From: Pseudomonas fluorescens Q2-87
GTDB lineage: Bacteria > Pseudomonadota > Gammaproteobacteria > Pseudomonadales > Pseudomonadaceae
Assembly (NCBI RefSeq): GCF_000281895.1
Contig: NZ_CM001558.1
Span: forward strand, 5,336,556 to 5,400,555
Reading direction: 5' to 3'
DNA length: 64,000 nucleotides
Both the position numbers and the translations under genes were made by a program. Position 1 is the stretch's first letter; each line of letters opens with the position of its first letter. This document shows, in pieces, positions 30,447-40,854 of this stretch. The notes beneath the pieces were generated by a model. That model had not been told where the DNA came from. It searched no databases and was given only the letters and a program-made list of their open reading frames with translations.

Positions 30447-30808
30447 TGGCCGTCCTCCGGCGCAGGCGCGTGACGCCTGGACAGGCGCTGCATCAACACG
30501 CCGGTAAACGCCATGGACAGCACCAGCGACAACACCAGCGCACCGACAATGGCCCAGAAGTCGGCGGCGATGGCCCGGGCGTAGACCATCACCCCCACGG
30601 CAGGCGGCACCAGCAGCAACGGCAGGTAGCGCAGCAGGCTTGCGGCGGCCAGGTTCAAGGGCTCGCCGACTTCGCCGCGAATGATCAAATAACCCAGCAA
30701 CAGCAAAAGGCCGATGATCGGCCCCGGCAATACCGGCAAGAACAAATGATTGATCGCAGTGCCCAGCAATTGAAACAGCACCAGCCAGGTCAGGCCCCGT
30801 AGCAACAT
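30443..30808 (-). CDS. lrgA: CidA/LrgA-family holin-like protein
   Basis: The 121-residue protein has four membrane helices and the family block LPVLPGPIIGLLLLLGYLI. The start is ATG 30808, preceded by GGGGAGAGGACGG; an open frame six codons longer lacks this advantage. It is coupled to lrgB. It is divergent from the MaoC gene, with about 190 bases between them. Confidence 0.92.
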   Translation of the reverse strand: MLLRGLTWLVLFQLLGTAINHLFLPVLPGPIIGLLLLLGYLIIRGEVGEPLNLAAASLLRYLPLLLVPPAVGVMVYARAIAADFWAIVGALVLSLVLSMAFTGVLMQRLSRRHAPAPEDGQ

Positions 30809-31000
30809 CCGTCCTCTCCCCTGCAACGCTTACTCAAAGAATGCGCCGGCATTATAAGCATGCCCGCGCTATGGGTCGGCATTCGTAAAAAGCATGGTCG
30901 GTGACCTTCATCGCGCGTCATGTTGATCTACAGTGGTTCTCCGGGGGCACAGATCCCCGCTTCAAAAAAAGACAAAACAGATGAACCAAGGAGAGTCTCA

Positions 31001-31456
31001 ATGCCCTACGTTCCCGTTGCAGCGCTCAAGGATTATGTCGGCAAGGAACTTGGACGTTCCGAATGGCTGACCATCGATCAGGACCGCATCAACCTGTTCG
31101 CCGAAGCCACTGGCGACTTTCAATTCATCCATGTCGACCCGGTCAAGGCTGCACAGACCCCTTTCGGCAGCACCATCGCCCACGGTTTCCTGTCGCTGTC
31201 GCTGATGCCCAAGCTGATGGAAGACATCCTGATCCTGCCCGAAGGCGTGAAGATGGTCGTCAATTACGGGCTGGACAGCGTGCGCTTCATCCAGCCGGTG
31301 AAGGTTGATTCCAAGGTCCGGCTCAAGGTCGACCTGGTGGAAGTCACCGAGAAAAAACCCGGCCAATGGCTGCTCAAGGCCACCGCCACCCTGGAAATCG
31401 AAGGGTCGGAAAAACCCGCCTACATCGCCGAGCCCCTGTCGCTCTGCTTCGTCTAG
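31001..31456 (+). CDS. MaoC-like (R)-enoyl-CoA hydratase
   Basis: The 151-residue hot-dog fold protein carries the hydratase-2 motif: FAEATGDFQFIHVDPVKA with catalytic Asp and His, then FGSTIAHGFLSLSL. Such enzymes hydrate trans-2-enoyl-CoA and can feed polyhydroxyalkanoate or beta-oxidation intermediates. The start at 31001 has a clear RBS (AAGGAGAG). It stands alone, so the exact pathway is not given by context. Confidence 0.88.
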   Translation: MPYVPVAALKDYVGKELGRSEWLTIDQDRINLFAEATGDFQFIHVDPVKAAQTPFGSTIAHGFLSLSLMPKLMEDILILPEGVKMVVNYGLDSVRFIQPVKVDSKVRLKVDLVEVTEKKPGQWLLKATATLEIEGSEKPAYIAEPLSLCFV

Positions 31457-31558
31457 CCCCACGCGGCGGCGAAACCGCTCAGGCAGTTTCGCACCGCTTC
31501 TGTATATCTAACGCGCATAGCTGCGGCATACTCGTCGCCTGATTAACTGGATCCTGTT

Positions 31559-33277
31559 ATGCGCACACTTGTCCCCCTGACCCTGACTTTGTTGCTTACC
31601 GCCTGCGGTGATGGCGATTCGCTGCTGCCCCCCGACGCACGCCTGCCCGATGGCGGACGCTATCGCGGCGACCTCGTGGACGGGCTGCTGCAAGGCCTGG
31701 GGCGCATCGACTACCCCAACGGCAGCTGGTACGCCGGCCAGTTCGACAAAGGCCAGTGGCACGGCACCGGGGAGTGGCATGGCAGCAATGGCGAGGTCTA
31801 TCGCGGCCAATTTCAGCAAGGCCTGTTCCACGGCCAGGGCAGCCTGACCACGCCGACCAGCAGCTACACCGGCAGCTTCAAGCAAGGCCGGCGGGACGGT
31901 GAAGGGACGCTCAAGGAAAACGGCATGACCTACCGTGGCGAGTTCAAGGCCGATCGGTACTCAGGCCTCGGGCGCCTCGAACTCGACGACGGCAGCCAAT
32001 ACCAAGGTCCGTTCGTCAACGGCAAGCCGAACGGCGAAGGCCAACGCTTCGATGCCAGCGGCAACCAGTTCACCGGCCACTTCGTCGATGGCCAGCTCCA
32101 GGGCAAGGGCACCTTCAACAGCGCCGATGGCGATGTTTATGTCGGTGGCTTCAAGAACAACCAGCTCAACGGTCGCGGGCGTTACGAAAACGCCGACGGC
32201 GATGTCTGGATCGGCCAGTTCAAGGATGGCGCGCTGACCGGCAAGGGCGAATTGATCGGCGCCGATGGCAGTCATTATCTTGGCCACTTCAATGAATGGC
32301 GCTTCACCGGTGAGGGACGACTCAACCTGCCCGATGGCAGCTTTTATGTCGGTCAGTTCGAAAGCGACAGCTACCATGGGCGCGGCACCCTGGTGCTGAC
32401 CGACGGCACCGTCCAAAGCGGCACCTGGGCCAACGGCCAGCGGATCCGCGACGCCGACGGCAGGCTGCTGCCGGATGTGCTCGAACGCGGCATTCTGGCC
32501 CAGGGCCGCCTGCTGGACGATGCCCTGGCGAACATTCCCGCTTCCACCCCGGCGATAGAACTCTACAGCCTGACCCTGGGCGGCGACGGCAAGCAGAGCG
32601 TGTTCCTGCGCGAATCCGACTACGTCGCCAACATGCTCGCCAGCCGCTTTGGCGCGTTCGGCCAGATTCGCCTGGTCAACCATCGCGATCACCTCGGCGA
32701 CCGGCCCATGGCCAGTCGCGAAAGCCTGCGCCGCGCCGCCGCCACCCTGGCCGAACGCAGCGGCCCGGAAGACCTGATCTTCATCTACCTGACCAGCCAC
32801 GGCACCAGCGAGCATGAATTGGTGCTCGATCAACCGCGCATGGAACTGGCCGACCTGCCCGCCGACGAGCTGGCCGTGGTGCTGGCGCCGCTGAAGAACC
32901 GCGACAAGATCGTGGTGATCTCGGCGTGCTATTCCGGCGGTTTCATTCCGGCGCTCAAGGATGAACGCACGCTGATCATGACCGCTTCCCGGGCCGACCG
33001 GGTGTCCTTCGGCTGTTCCGAAGAGGCCAACTTCACTTACTTCGGCGACGCGCTGTTCGCCCAGGCGCTGAACCAGACCGATGACTTGGAACAAGCCTTC
33101 AAACGGGCCAAGGGCATCGTTGCCGAGCGGGAACAGGCAGACAATTTCGAAGCATCCGAGCCGCAGATATGGGCGCCCCGGACGGTGCTTTCCCACTGGG
33201 GACTGCTGCGCAAACAACAGGCGCGAAAAGCATTGCAAAGTGCTGCATTGAACGACGAGGCCAAAAAGAGCAACTAA
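31559..33277 (+). CDS. lipoprotein with MORN repeats and C13 (legumain-like) peptidase domain
   Basis: The 572-residue protein has a signal peptide and lipobox (LLLTAC, Cys16), so it is likely an envelope lipoprotein. Residues about 33-290 form eleven complete and one partial MORN repeat of 22-23 residues (YxGxFxxGxxxGxGxxxxxDG). Residues about 330-545 form a clan CD, caspase-like peptidase of the C13 family, with the dyad His414 (YLTSHG) and Cys457 (VVISACYSGG). MORN repeats often bind membranes or proteins; the protease target is unknown. The downstream SDR gene follows by 27 bases. Confidence 0.85.
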   Translation: MRTLVPLTLTLLLTACGDGDSLLPPDARLPDGGRYRGDLVDGLLQGLGRIDYPNGSWYAGQFDKGQWHGTGEWHGSNGEVYRGQFQQGLFHGQGSLTTPTSSYTGSFKQGRRDGEGTLKENGMTYRGEFKADRYSGLGRLELDDGSQYQGPFVNGKPNGEGQRFDASGNQFTGHFVDGQLQGKGTFNSADGDVYVGGFKNNQLNGRGRYENADGDVWIGQFKDGALTGKGELIGADGSHYLGHFNEWRFTGEGRLNLPDGSFYVGQFESDSYHGRGTLVLTDGTVQSGTWANGQRIRDADGRLLPDVLERGILAQGRLLDDALANIPASTPAIELYSLTLGGDGKQSVFLRESDYVANMLASRFGAFGQIRLVNHRDHLGDRPMASRESLRRAAATLAERSGPEDLIFIYLTSHGTSEHELVLDQPRMELADLPADELAVVLAPLKNRDKIVVISACYSGGFIPALKDERTLIMTASRADRVSFGCSEEANFTYFGDALFAQALNQTDDLEQAFKRAKGIVAEREQADNFEASEPQIWAPRTVLSHWGLLRKQQARKALQSAALNDEAKKSN

Positions 33278-33304
33278 GCTGAACCGTATCAAGGGGGAAA
33301 CACT

Positions 33305-33946
33305 ATGTACTTGACGCCTCAGCATGTTTTGCTCGCCGGTGCCACCGGGCTGACCGGGGAACACTTGCTCGATCGGCTGCTCAGCGAGCCGACGATCACG
33401 CGAGTACTGGCGCCGACCCGTCGGCCATTGGCCAGACATCCACACCTGGAAAACCCGGTTGGGGAACCGGCCGATGTACTGCCCCGCCTCGGCGGCCAGG
33501 TCGACATCGCCTTTTGCTGCCTCGGCACGACGATCAAGCAGGCCGGCTCGGAACAGGCTTTTCGCGCGGTGGACCTGGACCTGGTCGTGGCCTTTGCCAA
33601 GCGTGCCCGGGAACTGGGGGCACGGCATTTGATTGTGATCAGCGCCCTGAACGCCGACGCCAAGTCATCGATTTTCTACAATCGGGTCAAAGGCGAAATG
33701 GAGACGGCCCTCAAGGCCCAGGACTGGCCGCAGTTGACCATCTGCCGCCCTTCGCTGCTGCTGGGCGAGCGCGTCGAACCACGCCTGGCCGAGCAACTGG
33801 CCGGGCCCTTGTCGAAACTGATCCCGGGCAAATACCACGGCATCGAAGCCTGCCAACTGGCCCGCGCCATGTGGCGCCTGGCGCTGGAAGAACAGGACGG
33901 GGTGAGGGTGGTGGAGTCGGATGAGCTGCGTAAGCTCGGCAAATAG
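33305..33946 (+). CDS. NAD(P)-binding Rossmann-fold protein (TIP30/YbjT-like SDR)
   Basis: The 213-residue protein is an atypical short-chain dehydrogenase with the nucleotide motif [11 protein letters not shown] at the N-terminus, the [15 protein letters not shown] block and [12 protein letters not shown], which holds the YxxxK-like pair. This resembles eukaryotic HTATIP2 and bacterial NAD(P)H-binding proteins of unknown substrate. It is probably co-transcribed with the MORN-C13 gene. Confidence 0.82.
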   Translation: MYLTPQHVLLAGATGLTGEHLLDRLLSEPTITRVLAPTRRPLARHPHLENPVGEPADVLPRLGGQVDIAFCCLGTTIKQAGSEQAFRAVDLDLVVAFAKRARELGARHLIVISALNADAKSSIFYNRVKGEMETALKAQDWPQLTICRPSLLLGERVEPRLAEQLAGPLSKLIPGKYHGIEACQLARAMWRLALEEQDGVRVVESDELRKLGK

Positions 33947-34024
33947 GCGTGTGGGGCCTGGCCGGGCGCCTTCGCGGGCAAGCTCGTGAAGGCCGCACCA
34001 CCGATCCAAAGTCGAACATTTATT

Positions 34025-34138
34025 GTGGCGAGGGAGCTTGCTCCCGCTCGGCTGCGCAGCAGTCGCCTTCGGGTTTGAATCAGAGCAAAAAGCTTGGGGC
34101 CGCTGCGCAGCCCAGCGGGAGCAAGCTCCCTCGCCACG
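34025..34138. repeat. REP pair (GTGGCGAGGGAGC family)
   Basis: Inverted REP units are separated by a GC-rich imperfect palindrome, between the convergent SDR and small-lipoprotein genes. Confidence 0.9.
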
Positions 34139-34156
34139 GGGGGACCGTGGTGTTTT

Positions 34157-34441
34157 TTATAGCCCGCCAGTGGCTTGGAACCCTACACCCATCGCCGTAA
34201 ACAACGACAACGGCAGCAACAAGGTATCGAGCAACGCACTGCCCGGCAGGTCGACACCCGGGTAGCTTGGTGCTTCAGCACCAAAGCGGTCCTTGGCGCA
34301 GCAGCCGCCATTAAGCGCGTAGAGATCCAGCCGTGTCCCCGCATACACCACCGGCGCGCCGGGCTTGGCGGCGTCGAGGGTGCGGGCGGTGGCGCAGCCG
34401 GTCAGCAGCAGCGCCAGCAAGACCATCAGCAGCTTATTCAT
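34157..34441 (-). CDS. YceK/YidQ-family lipoprotein
   Basis: The 94-residue lipoprotein has lipobox LLLTGC (about Cys16) and the family ending [13 protein letters not shown], preceded by [18 protein letters not shown]1375 (YceK/YidQ) members are small outer-membrane lipoproteins of unknown function. ATG 34441 is used; a TTG one codon earlier is also open. Its start lies within the last 8 bases of ubiX, so it is coupled to ubiX and mpl. Confidence 0.85.
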   Translation of the reverse strand: MNKLLMVLLALLLTGCATARTLDAAKPGAPVVYAGTRLDLYALNGGCCAKDRFGAEAPSYPGVDLPGSALLDTLLLPLSLFTAMGVGFQATGGL

Positions 34442-35081
34442 CAATGCTCAAATGATGCTCGCCCCAGCGCGGCAGCATGTCCTGGGGGATGTTCAGCAGA
34501 TTGAGAATCCGCGCGACCACGAAATCGATCAGGTCATCGATGGTCTGTGGCTGGTGATAAAACCCTGGCGAGGCCGGCAGGATGGTCACGCCCATGTTCG
34601 ACAGCTTGAGCATGTGCTCCAGATGAATGCTCGAATACGGCGCTTCCCGCGGCACCAGGATCAACTGGCGACGCTCCTTGAGCGTGACGTCCGCAGCCCG
34701 TTCGATCAGGTTGTTGCAGGCCCCTGTCGCAATCGCCGACAGCGTCCCCGTGGAACATGGCACTACCACCATGGCCGCCGGCGCGCCGGAGCCCGAAGCC
34801 ACCGGCGACATCCAGTCTTCCTTGCCATACACACGAATTTGTCCCGTCGCCGCCCCGGTATACTCGGTGAGGAAGGCCTGCATCATTTGCGTCTTGGGCG
34901 GCAGGGTCACGTCGGTTTCGGTGGCCATCACCAACTGCGCCGCCTTGGAGATGAGGAAATGCACCTCGCGGTCTTCCCGCACCAGGCAATCAAGCAAGCG
35001 CAAGCCGTACTGGGCGCCGGAAGCACCGGTCATCGCCAGCGTGATGCGTTCGGGGCCGTTGCTTTCCAAGCGAGTGTTCAT
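34434..35081 (-). CDS. ubiX: flavin prenyltransferase UbiX
   Basis: UbiX makes prenylated FMN, the cofactor of UbiD decarboxylases in ubiquinone synthesis. The 215-residue product has the family blocks [33 protein letters not shown] and [17 protein letters not shown]. The start is ATG 35081, which overlaps the mpl stop by 4 bases (ATGA); the long frame to 35276 lies inside mpl. UbiD is not in this window. Confidence 0.94.
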   Translation of the reverse strand: MNTRLESNGPERITLAMTGASGAQYGLRLLDCLVREDREVHFLISKAAQLVMATETDVTLPPKTQMMQAFLTEYTGAATGQIRVYGKEDWMSPVASGSGAPAAMVVVPCSTGTLSAIATGACNNLIERAADVTLKERRQLILVPREAPYSSIHLEHMLKLSNMGVTILPASPGFYHQPQTIDDLIDFVVARILNLLNIPQDMLPRWGEHHLSIDE

Positions 35082-36427
35082 TTCAGCGCCTCGGCCAGTT
35101 TGCCGTGCAGGCCGCCGAAGCCGCCGTTGCTCATGATCACCACATGAGTGCCGGGTTGGGCCTGGCTCTTCACGCGCTCGATGATGCCTTCCAGGGAGTC
35201 GCTGACAATCGACGGCACCGTGCACAGCGCGGCGGTGGCGCCCAGGTCCCAGCCGAGGTTGGCCGGTGCGTACCAAATCACCTGGTCGGCATCGACCACG
35301 CTTTCCGGCAGGCCGTCGCGGTGGGCGCCGAGCTTCATGGAGTTGGAACGCGGCTCGATGATCGCGATCAGCGGCGCATCACCGATACGCTTGCGCAAAC
35401 CGTCGAGGGTGGTGGCGATGGCGGTCGGATGGTGAGCGAAGTCGTCATAAATGGTGATGCCGCGCACTTCGGCGACTTTCTCCATGCGGCGCTTGACGCT
35501 CTTGAACGCGCTCAACGCGGCAATGCCCATGGACGGCACCACGCCAACATGGCGGGCCGCAGCCAGGGTCGCCAGGGCATTGGCGACGTTATGCTGGCCG
35601 GTCATGTCCCACTCGACCACGCCATGGGACACGCCTTCGAACATCACTTCGAACTGCGAACCATCGTCCTTGAGCAACTTCACTTGCCACTGCCCGCCCG
35701 CGCCGGTGGTTTGCACCGGGGTCCAGCAACCCATCTCGATCACCCGCTGCAACGCTGGCTCGGTGGTCGGGTGAATGACCAGGCCTTCGCTGGGGATGAT
35801 GCGCACCAGATGGTGGAACTGCCGCTCGATGGCTGGCAGATCGGGGAAGATGTCGGCGTGATCGAATTCAAGGTTGTTGAGGATCGCCGTGCGTGGTCGG
35901 TAGTGGACGAATTTCGAGCGCTTGTCGAAGAACGCGCTGTCGTATTCATCAGCCTCAATCACAAAGAACGGCGTGCCACCCAGGCGCGCCGACACCGAGA
36001 AGTTCTGCGGCACGCCACCGATCAAGAAGCCCGGGCTCATGCCCGCGTGCTCAAGCACCCAGGCGAGCATGCTGCTGGTGGTGGTCTTGCCATGAGTGCC
36101 GGCCACGGCCAGGACCCAACGGCCCTGCAGCACATGATCGGCCAGCCACTGCGGCCCGGACACGTATGGCAAGCCCTTGTTGAGCACGTATTCCACCGCT
36201 GGGTTGCCACGGGACATGGCGTTGCCGATGACCACCAAGTCCGGCGCCGGCTCCAGTTGCGCCGGGTCATAGCCTTGGGTCAGCTCGATGCCCTGGGCTT
36301 CCAGCTGCGTGCTCATCGGCGGGTAGACGTTGGCGTCGGAACCGGTCACGTGATGGCCCAGCTCCTTGGCCAGGACAGCCATCGAACCCATGAAAGTGCC
36401 GCAAATACCGAGAATATGGATGTGCAT
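35078..36427 (-). CDS. mpl: UDP-N-acetylmuramate:L-Ala-gamma-D-Glu-mDAP ligase
   Basis: Mpl is a Mur-ligase homologue that recycles the murein tripeptide by joining it to UDP-MurNAc. The 449-residue product has the ATP loop [10 protein letters not shown], the MurC-like start [16 protein letters not shown] (distinguishing Mpl from MurC), and [11 protein letters not shown]. The start is ATG 36427. The order mpl-ubiX-lipoprotein forms a tight operon. It fits the murein-recycling enzyme LdcA encoded elsewhere in the window. Confidence 0.96.
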   Translation of the reverse strand: MHIHILGICGTFMGSMAVLAKELGHHVTGSDANVYPPMSTQLEAQGIELTQGYDPAQLEPAPDLVVIGNAMSRGNPAVEYVLNKGLPYVSGPQWLADHVLQGRWVLAVAGTHGKTTTSSMLAWVLEHAGMSPGFLIGGVPQNFSVSARLGGTPFFVIEADEYDSAFFDKRSKFVHYRPRTAILNNLEFDHADIFPDLPAIERQFHHLVRIIPSEGLVIHPTTEPALQRVIEMGCWTPVQTTGAGGQWQVKLLKDDGSQFEVMFEGVSHGVVEWDMTGQHNVANALATLAAARHVGVVPSMGIAALSAFKSVKRRMEKVAEVRGITIYDDFAHHPTAIATTLDGLRKRIGDAPLIAIIEPRSNSMKLGAHRDGLPESVVDADQVIWYAPANLGWDLGATAALCTVPSIVSDSLEGIIERVKSQAQPGTHVVIMSNGGFGGLHGKLAEALK

Positions 36428-36522
36428 AGTCGACCTCGTAAACATGGCCGCAGGTTAGCGTAGGGAGGGGGAAATCGCACCTTGTGTTTCGATTTCCCGC
36501 CGCTGCGACACCGCAAATTCCC

Positions 36523-36706
36523 TGTGGGAGCGAGCTTGCTCGCGATGGCAGTGGGTCAGTTGGCAGCAATGTTGAATGTACGACCCGGCTTTATGTGGCG
36601 AGGGAGCTTGCTCCCGCTCGACTGCGCAGCAGTCGCCTTCGGTTTCAGGGTGGAAAGAAACTGGGGGCTGCTTCGCAGCCCAGCGGGAGCAAGCTCCCTC
36701 GCCACA
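36523..36706. repeat. REP singlet followed by REP pair of the other family
   Basis: This accounts for most of the 310-base gap between mpl and eatR. A single GTGGGAGCGAGC unit lies at 36523-36550 and an inverted GTGGCGAGGGAGC pair at about 36594-36706. No gene is seen. Confidence 0.88.
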
Positions 36707-36737
36707 TGGAGCTGGGTTGACTGGGGGATGATGGTTG

Positions 36738-38645
36738 TCAGCGGGCGATGGCGTGTTTGCGCAGTTTTCGGTAGAGGGTGTTGCGGCTGATGCCCAATTG
36801 TTCGGCGGTGTGGGTCATGTGCCAGCGCTGACGCTCCAGCGCGTCGATCAGCGCCAACCGTTCGGCGTCGTCCAACGGCCGCTCGGCCACCGGTTCAACC
36901 ATCACCGTCGCTGGACGCTGGCGAATCATCGCCGGCAGGTCTTCCAGGCCGATTCGCCCGTCGTCACACAACGCGGCGAGGGTCCGCAGCACATTGCGCA
37001 GTTGCCGCACATTCCCGGGCCAATCGAAGCCCAGCAAGGCCTGGCGCGCCGGTTCGTCGACGGTCACCGCTTCGGTGCCCGCCTCTTCCGCCAGGAGGAA
37101 ATCCAGCAACTGAGACCTGTCACTGCGCTCACGCAACGCCGGCAGCGGGATCTCCAGGCCGTTGAGCCGGTAATACAAATCTTCGCGAAAACTGCCATCT
37201 TGCACCCGGTCGAGCAGTTGCCGGTGCGTCGCACTGATGATGCGCACGTTCACCGCCTCGGGCTCGCCGCCAATGGGCACCACCTGGCGATCTTCCAGCA
37301 CCCGCAGCAAACGGGTCTGCAAGGCCAGAGGCATGTCGCCGATTTCATCGAGGAACAGCGTGCCGCCATCGGCCTGTTGCAGCTTGCCGCGCATGCCTTC
37401 CTTGCGCGCTCCGGTGAAGCTGCCGCCGCGATAACCGAACAGCTCGCTCTCGATCAGGCTTTCGGGGATGGCCGCGCAGTTGAGAGCTACAAAATGTTTG
37501 CCGGCGCGCTGGCTGGCGTGGTGTACAGCCTTGGCGAAGGCTTCTTTGCCGGAGCCGGTTTCGCCGTGGATCAGCAGCGGCACGTCGCGCTCGAACACCC
37601 GCAATGCCTTGCGAAAATGCTCCTGCAACGCCGCATCTCCCAGGCAGATGCCCGGCAATCGCGCAGGCTCGATGACCTTGAGCGCCGGGGCGACCGGCAC
37701 CGGGACGCTGCGGGGTTGGCCGCGCAGTACGGCGAACAGATGCCGACCGTCACGGGTGCGCAACGGCCAACTTGCGCTGGCCTGGGCGCTGGCGCGACCG
37801 AGCAACTCGTCCAAAGAACAGTCGAAAAACTCTTCCACCCGCTGGCCCAGCAGACCGCCGCGAATATGCCCCAAAAGGTTGAGCGCGCTCTGGTTGACCG
37901 CGCAAATCTGCCCTTCGCCGTCGAACGCCAGCAACCCTTCGCTGAACAGCCCCACGGACTCGGCCTGCAAATGAAAGCGCAGCAGCCACTGATTCTCGAA
38001 GCAACGGAGGAAATAGCAGCTCTCGATCATCTTCGCCGAGAGGTTGACCAGGGCCATGGTGTGGAACTGGCTCTGGCGCGACACGTCCGGCCGGGCCGAG
38101 GACACGTCGAGCACCGCCAGCAGTTCGCCCTGGGGGTCGAAGACCGGGCTGGCCGAGCAGGTCAGGCCGGTGTGGCGGCCGCGAAAATGTTCTTCCTGGT
38201 GGATGGTCAGGGCCTGGCGTTCCACCAGGCAGGTGCCGATGCCGTTGGTGCCTTCGCAGGCTTCGCTCCAGTCGGCGCCGAGCCAGAGACCGGCCCGTTC
38301 GAAAATCTTCCGTTCGCTGGGGGCGGTGACGCAGTTGAGGATCACGCCACGGGCGTCGGTCAGCAGCACGGCGTGGCCGGCGCCGGAGAGTTGTTGATGC
38401 AGGCTGTTCATTTCATTGCCGGCGATGTGCAGCACTTGTTGCAGGCGCTCGCGGCTTTCCAGCACCCGGCCATGTTCCAGCACCGTCGGCGCCAGGTTCT
38501 GGGCCGGGTCGAGGTGATAGTCCTCGAGGCAGCGCAGCCAGGAACGGGCAATCGACGGGTCGCTGCCCGGCCCCTGCAGATGGGCCTTGCCCTGGGTGAC
38601 CGTCAGGACTTGCTGGGCATGGCGACTCAAGTGGTTGCTGTGCAT
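36738..38645 (-). CDS. eatR: sigma-54-dependent activator EatR (ethanolamine regulator)
   Basis: This is a 635-residue AcoR-like enhancer-binding protein. Order: an N-terminal GAF sensor (about residues 60-200), a PAS-like segment (about 205-310), an AAA+ domain with Walker A GETGSGKEAF, the sigma-54 contact loop GSFTGA in place of GAFTGA, and Walker B LFLDEIGDM, then a Fis-type helix-turn-helix at the C-terminus (TAEQLGISRNTLYRKLRKH). The divergent exaC, eat, eutB and eutC genes match the locus that EatR and RpoN control in P. aeruginosa. The name rests on that synteny. Confidence 0.85.
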   Translation of the reverse strand: MHSNHLSRHAQQVLTVTQGKAHLQGPGSDPSIARSWLRCLEDYHLDPAQNLAPTVLEHGRVLESRERLQQVLHIAGNEMNSLHQQLSGAGHAVLLTDARGVILNCVTAPSERKIFERAGLWLGADWSEACEGTNGIGTCLVERQALTIHQEEHFRGRHTGLTCSASPVFDPQGELLAVLDVSSARPDVSRQSQFHTMALVNLSAKMIESCYFLRCFENQWLLRFHLQAESVGLFSEGLLAFDGEGQICAVNQSALNLLGHIRGGLLGQRVEEFFDCSLDELLGRASAQASASWPLRTRDGRHLFAVLRGQPRSVPVPVAPALKVIEPARLPGICLGDAALQEHFRKALRVFERDVPLLIHGETGSGKEAFAKAVHHASQRAGKHFVALNCAAIPESLIESELFGYRGGSFTGARKEGMRGKLQQADGGTLFLDEIGDMPLALQTRLLRVLEDRQVVPIGGEPEAVNVRIISATHRQLLDRVQDGSFREDLYYRLNGLEIPLPALRERSDRSQLLDFLLAEEAGTEAVTVDEPARQALLGFDWPGNVRQLRNVLRTLAALCDDGRIGLEDLPAMIRQRPATVMVEPVAERPLDDAERLALIDALERQRWHMTHTAEQLGISRNTLYRKLRKHAIAR

Positions 38646-38696
38646 TTCTTATTGTTCTCCCCGAAGGACCTTTTGGACCTGCCGACACATTACCCC

Positions 38697-38826
38697 GTGG
38701 CGAGGGAGCTTGCTCCCGCTGGGCTGCGCAGCAGCCCCAAAACCTGAGTTTGCGGTGTATCAGGCTGACCGAGTTGGCTGCCTTGGGACCGCTTCGCGCT
38801 CCAGCGGGAGCAAGCTCCCTCGCCAC
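38697..38826. repeat. REP pair (GTGGCGAGGGAGC family)
   Basis: Inverted REP units sit upstream of eatR in the 470-base eatR-exaC intergenic region, with a palindromic CTGGGCTGCGCAGCAGCCC insert beside the left unit. Confidence 0.88.
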
Positions 38827-38909
38827 AACGGTGCTTGGCAGGCCAACTGGGTGTAGCCCAGCATCCTCCAGCCCAACCGCCTTTGCAATGCTGGCGCGAC
38901 CTGTCAGTC

Positions 38910-38944
38910 ACAGACTGTCTCGCATCTGGCACAAACTGTCACAC
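38910..38944 (+). promoter_or_regulatory. candidate EatR upstream activating sites
   Basis: Two direct repeats ACARACTGTC (38910-38919 and 38931-38940) are spaced 21 bases apart, about two helical turns. They lie about 90-120 bases upstream of the exaC sigma-54 promoter, a typical enhancer position. Assignment to EatR is inference. Confidence 0.4.
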
Positions 38945-39029
38945 CCGCTGTATCGCAAGCGTCACATCCCCCATCCGTTTGTCTGACCAACTCCTCCTAA
39001 AGTCTTGATTTACGGGCCCTGCAAGGCAA

Positions 39030-39045
39030 TGGCCCAACCTTTGCT
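39030..39045 (+). promoter_or_regulatory. sigma-54 promoter of exaC
   Basis: TGGCCCAACCTTTGCT matches the -24/-12 consensus TGGCnc-N5-TTGCw with exact spacing. It lies about 70 bases before the exaC ATG, next to the gene for a sigma-54 activator. Confidence 0.8.
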
Positions 39046-39115
39046 CTAGGCTTGGATACCAGCGCTCGATTTTGCGCGGCTCCCTTATAAGCACAAAAGC
39101 CAAGGAGAACTCATC

Positions 39116-40636
39116 ATGCGTTACGCTCACCCCGGTACTGAAGGCGCTATCGTTTCGTTCAAGAGCAAATACGGTAACTACATCGGCGGCGAGTTCGTCG
39201 CGCCTGTCAAAGGTCAGTACTTCACCAATACGTCCCCGGTCAATGGCCAGCCCATTGCCGAATTCCCACGCTCCACCGCCGAAGACATCGACAAAGCCCT
39301 GGACGCTGCCCACGCTGCCGCTGATGCCTGGGGTGCCACCTCGGTCCAGGCCCGTTCGCTGATCCTGCTGAAAATCGCCGACCGCATCGAAGCGAACCTC
39401 GAACTGCTGGCGATCACCGAGTCCTGGGACAACGGCAAGGCTGTGCGCGAAACCCTCAACGCCGACATCCCCCTGGCCGCCGACCACTTCCGCTATTTCG
39501 CCGGTTGCCTGCGGGCCCAGGAAGGCAGCGCCGCCGAGATCGACGGCAACACCGTGGCCTATCACATCCACGAACCGCTGGGCGTGGTCGGGCAGATCAT
39601 CCCGTGGAACTTCCCGCTGCTGATGGCCGCGTGGAAACTCGCTCCGGCCCTGGCCGCCGGTAACTGCGTCGTGCTCAAGCCCGCCGAACAAACCCCACTG
39701 GGCATTTGCGTGCTCATGGAACTGATCGGCGACCTGCTGCCGCCAGGCGTGCTCAACGTGGTGCAAGGTTTCGGCAAAGAAGCCGGCGAAGCCCTCGCCA
39801 CCAGCAAGCGCATCGCCAAGATCGCCTTCACTGGCTCGACCCCAGTCGGTTCGCACATCATGAAATGCGCCGCCGAGAACATCATCCCGTCGACCGTGGA
39901 ACTGGGCGGCAAGTCGCCGAACATCTTTTTCGAAGACATCATGCAGGCCGAGCCGAGCTTCATCGAAAAAGCCGCCGAAGGCCTGGTGCTGGCGTTCTTC
40001 AACCAGGGCGAAGTTTGCACCTGCCCATCCCGGGCGCTGGTTCAGGAATCGATCTACGACGAATTCATGCAAGTGGTGATGAAGAAAGTCCTGCAGATCA
40101 AGCGCGGCGACCCGCTGGACACCGACACCATGGTCGGCGCCCAGGCGTCCGAGCAGCAATTCGACAAGATTCTTTCGTACCTGGAAATCGCCAAGGGCGA
40201 AGGCGCCGAGCTGCTGACCGGCGGCAAGGTGGAAAAACTCGAAGGCAACCTGGCCAGCGGTTACTACATCCAGCCGACCCTGCTCAAGGGCACCAACAAG
40301 ATGCGTGTGTTCCAGGAAGAAATCTTCGGCCCAGTGGTGAGCATCACCACCTTCAAGGACGAAGCCGAAGCCCTGGCGATCGCCAACGACACCGAGTTCG
40401 GCCTCGGCGCCGGCCTGTGGACCCGCGACATCAACCGCGCCTACCGCATGGGCCGGGCGATCAAGGCCGGTCGCGTGTGGACCAACTGCTACCACCTGTA
40501 CCCGGCGCATGCTGCGTTTGGTGGCTACAAGAAGTCCGGCGTGGGTCGTGAGACGCACAAGATGATGCTCGATCACTACCAGCAGACCAAAAACCTGCTG
40601 GTGAGCTACGACATCAATCCGTTGGGGTTCTTCTAA
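39116..40636 (+). CDS. exaC: NAD-dependent acetaldehyde dehydrogenase ExaC
   Basis: This enzyme oxidises acetaldehyde released by ethanolamine ammonia-lyase to acetate. The 506-residue ALDH has the nucleotide-site [12 protein letters not shown], catalytic Glu in [12 protein letters not shown] and catalytic Cys in [13 protein letters not shown] strong RBS (AAGGAGAAC) precedes ATG 39116. The sigma-54 promoter upstream and divergent eatR indicate induction by ethanolamine. It matches PA4022-type proteins, which can also act in ethanol oxidation. Confidence 0.9.
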   Translation: MRYAHPGTEGAIVSFKSKYGNYIGGEFVAPVKGQYFTNTSPVNGQPIAEFPRSTAEDIDKALDAAHAAADAWGATSVQARSLILLKIADRIEANLELLAITESWDNGKAVRETLNADIPLAADHFRYFAGCLRAQEGSAAEIDGNTVAYHIHEPLGVVGQIIPWNFPLLMAAWKLAPALAAGNCVVLKPAEQTPLGICVLMELIGDLLPPGVLNVVQGFGKEAGEALATSKRIAKIAFTGSTPVGSHIMKCAAENIIPSTVELGGKSPNIFFEDIMQAEPSFIEKAAEGLVLAFFNQGEVCTCPSRALVQESIYDEFMQVVMKKVLQIKRGDPLDTDTMVGAQASEQQFDKILSYLEIAKGEGAELLTGGKVEKLEGNLASGYYIQPTLLKGTNKMRVFQEEIFGPVVSITTFKDEAEALAIANDTEFGLGAGLWTRDINRAYRMGRAIKAGRVWTNCYHLYPAHAAFGGYKKSGVGRETHKMMLDHYQQTKNLLVSYDINPLGFF

Positions 40637-40656
40637 CTCCATAACGCCACAAAACC

Positions 40657-40816
40657 TGTGGGAGCGGGCTTGCCCGCGAAGACGGCGGCACATTCACCTT
40701 ATCAGTGACTGACAAACCGCTTTCGCGAGCAAGCCCGCTCCCACAGGGATCTGTGGATAACTCTTTCTCCAGGGTTGGCATAGATCCACTGTGGGAGCGA
40801 GCTTGCTCGCGATGGC
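40657..40816. repeat. REP pair and REP singlet
   Basis: An inverted GTGGGAGCGGGC pair at 40657-40745 and a single GTGGGAGCGAGC unit at 40790-40816 fill most of the exaC-eat gap. They could limit exaC readthrough, which fits with eat having its own promoter. Confidence 0.88.
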
Positions 40817-40854
40817 GTCCTCACTGACAACATCAAATTACCGCCCCACCGCTC

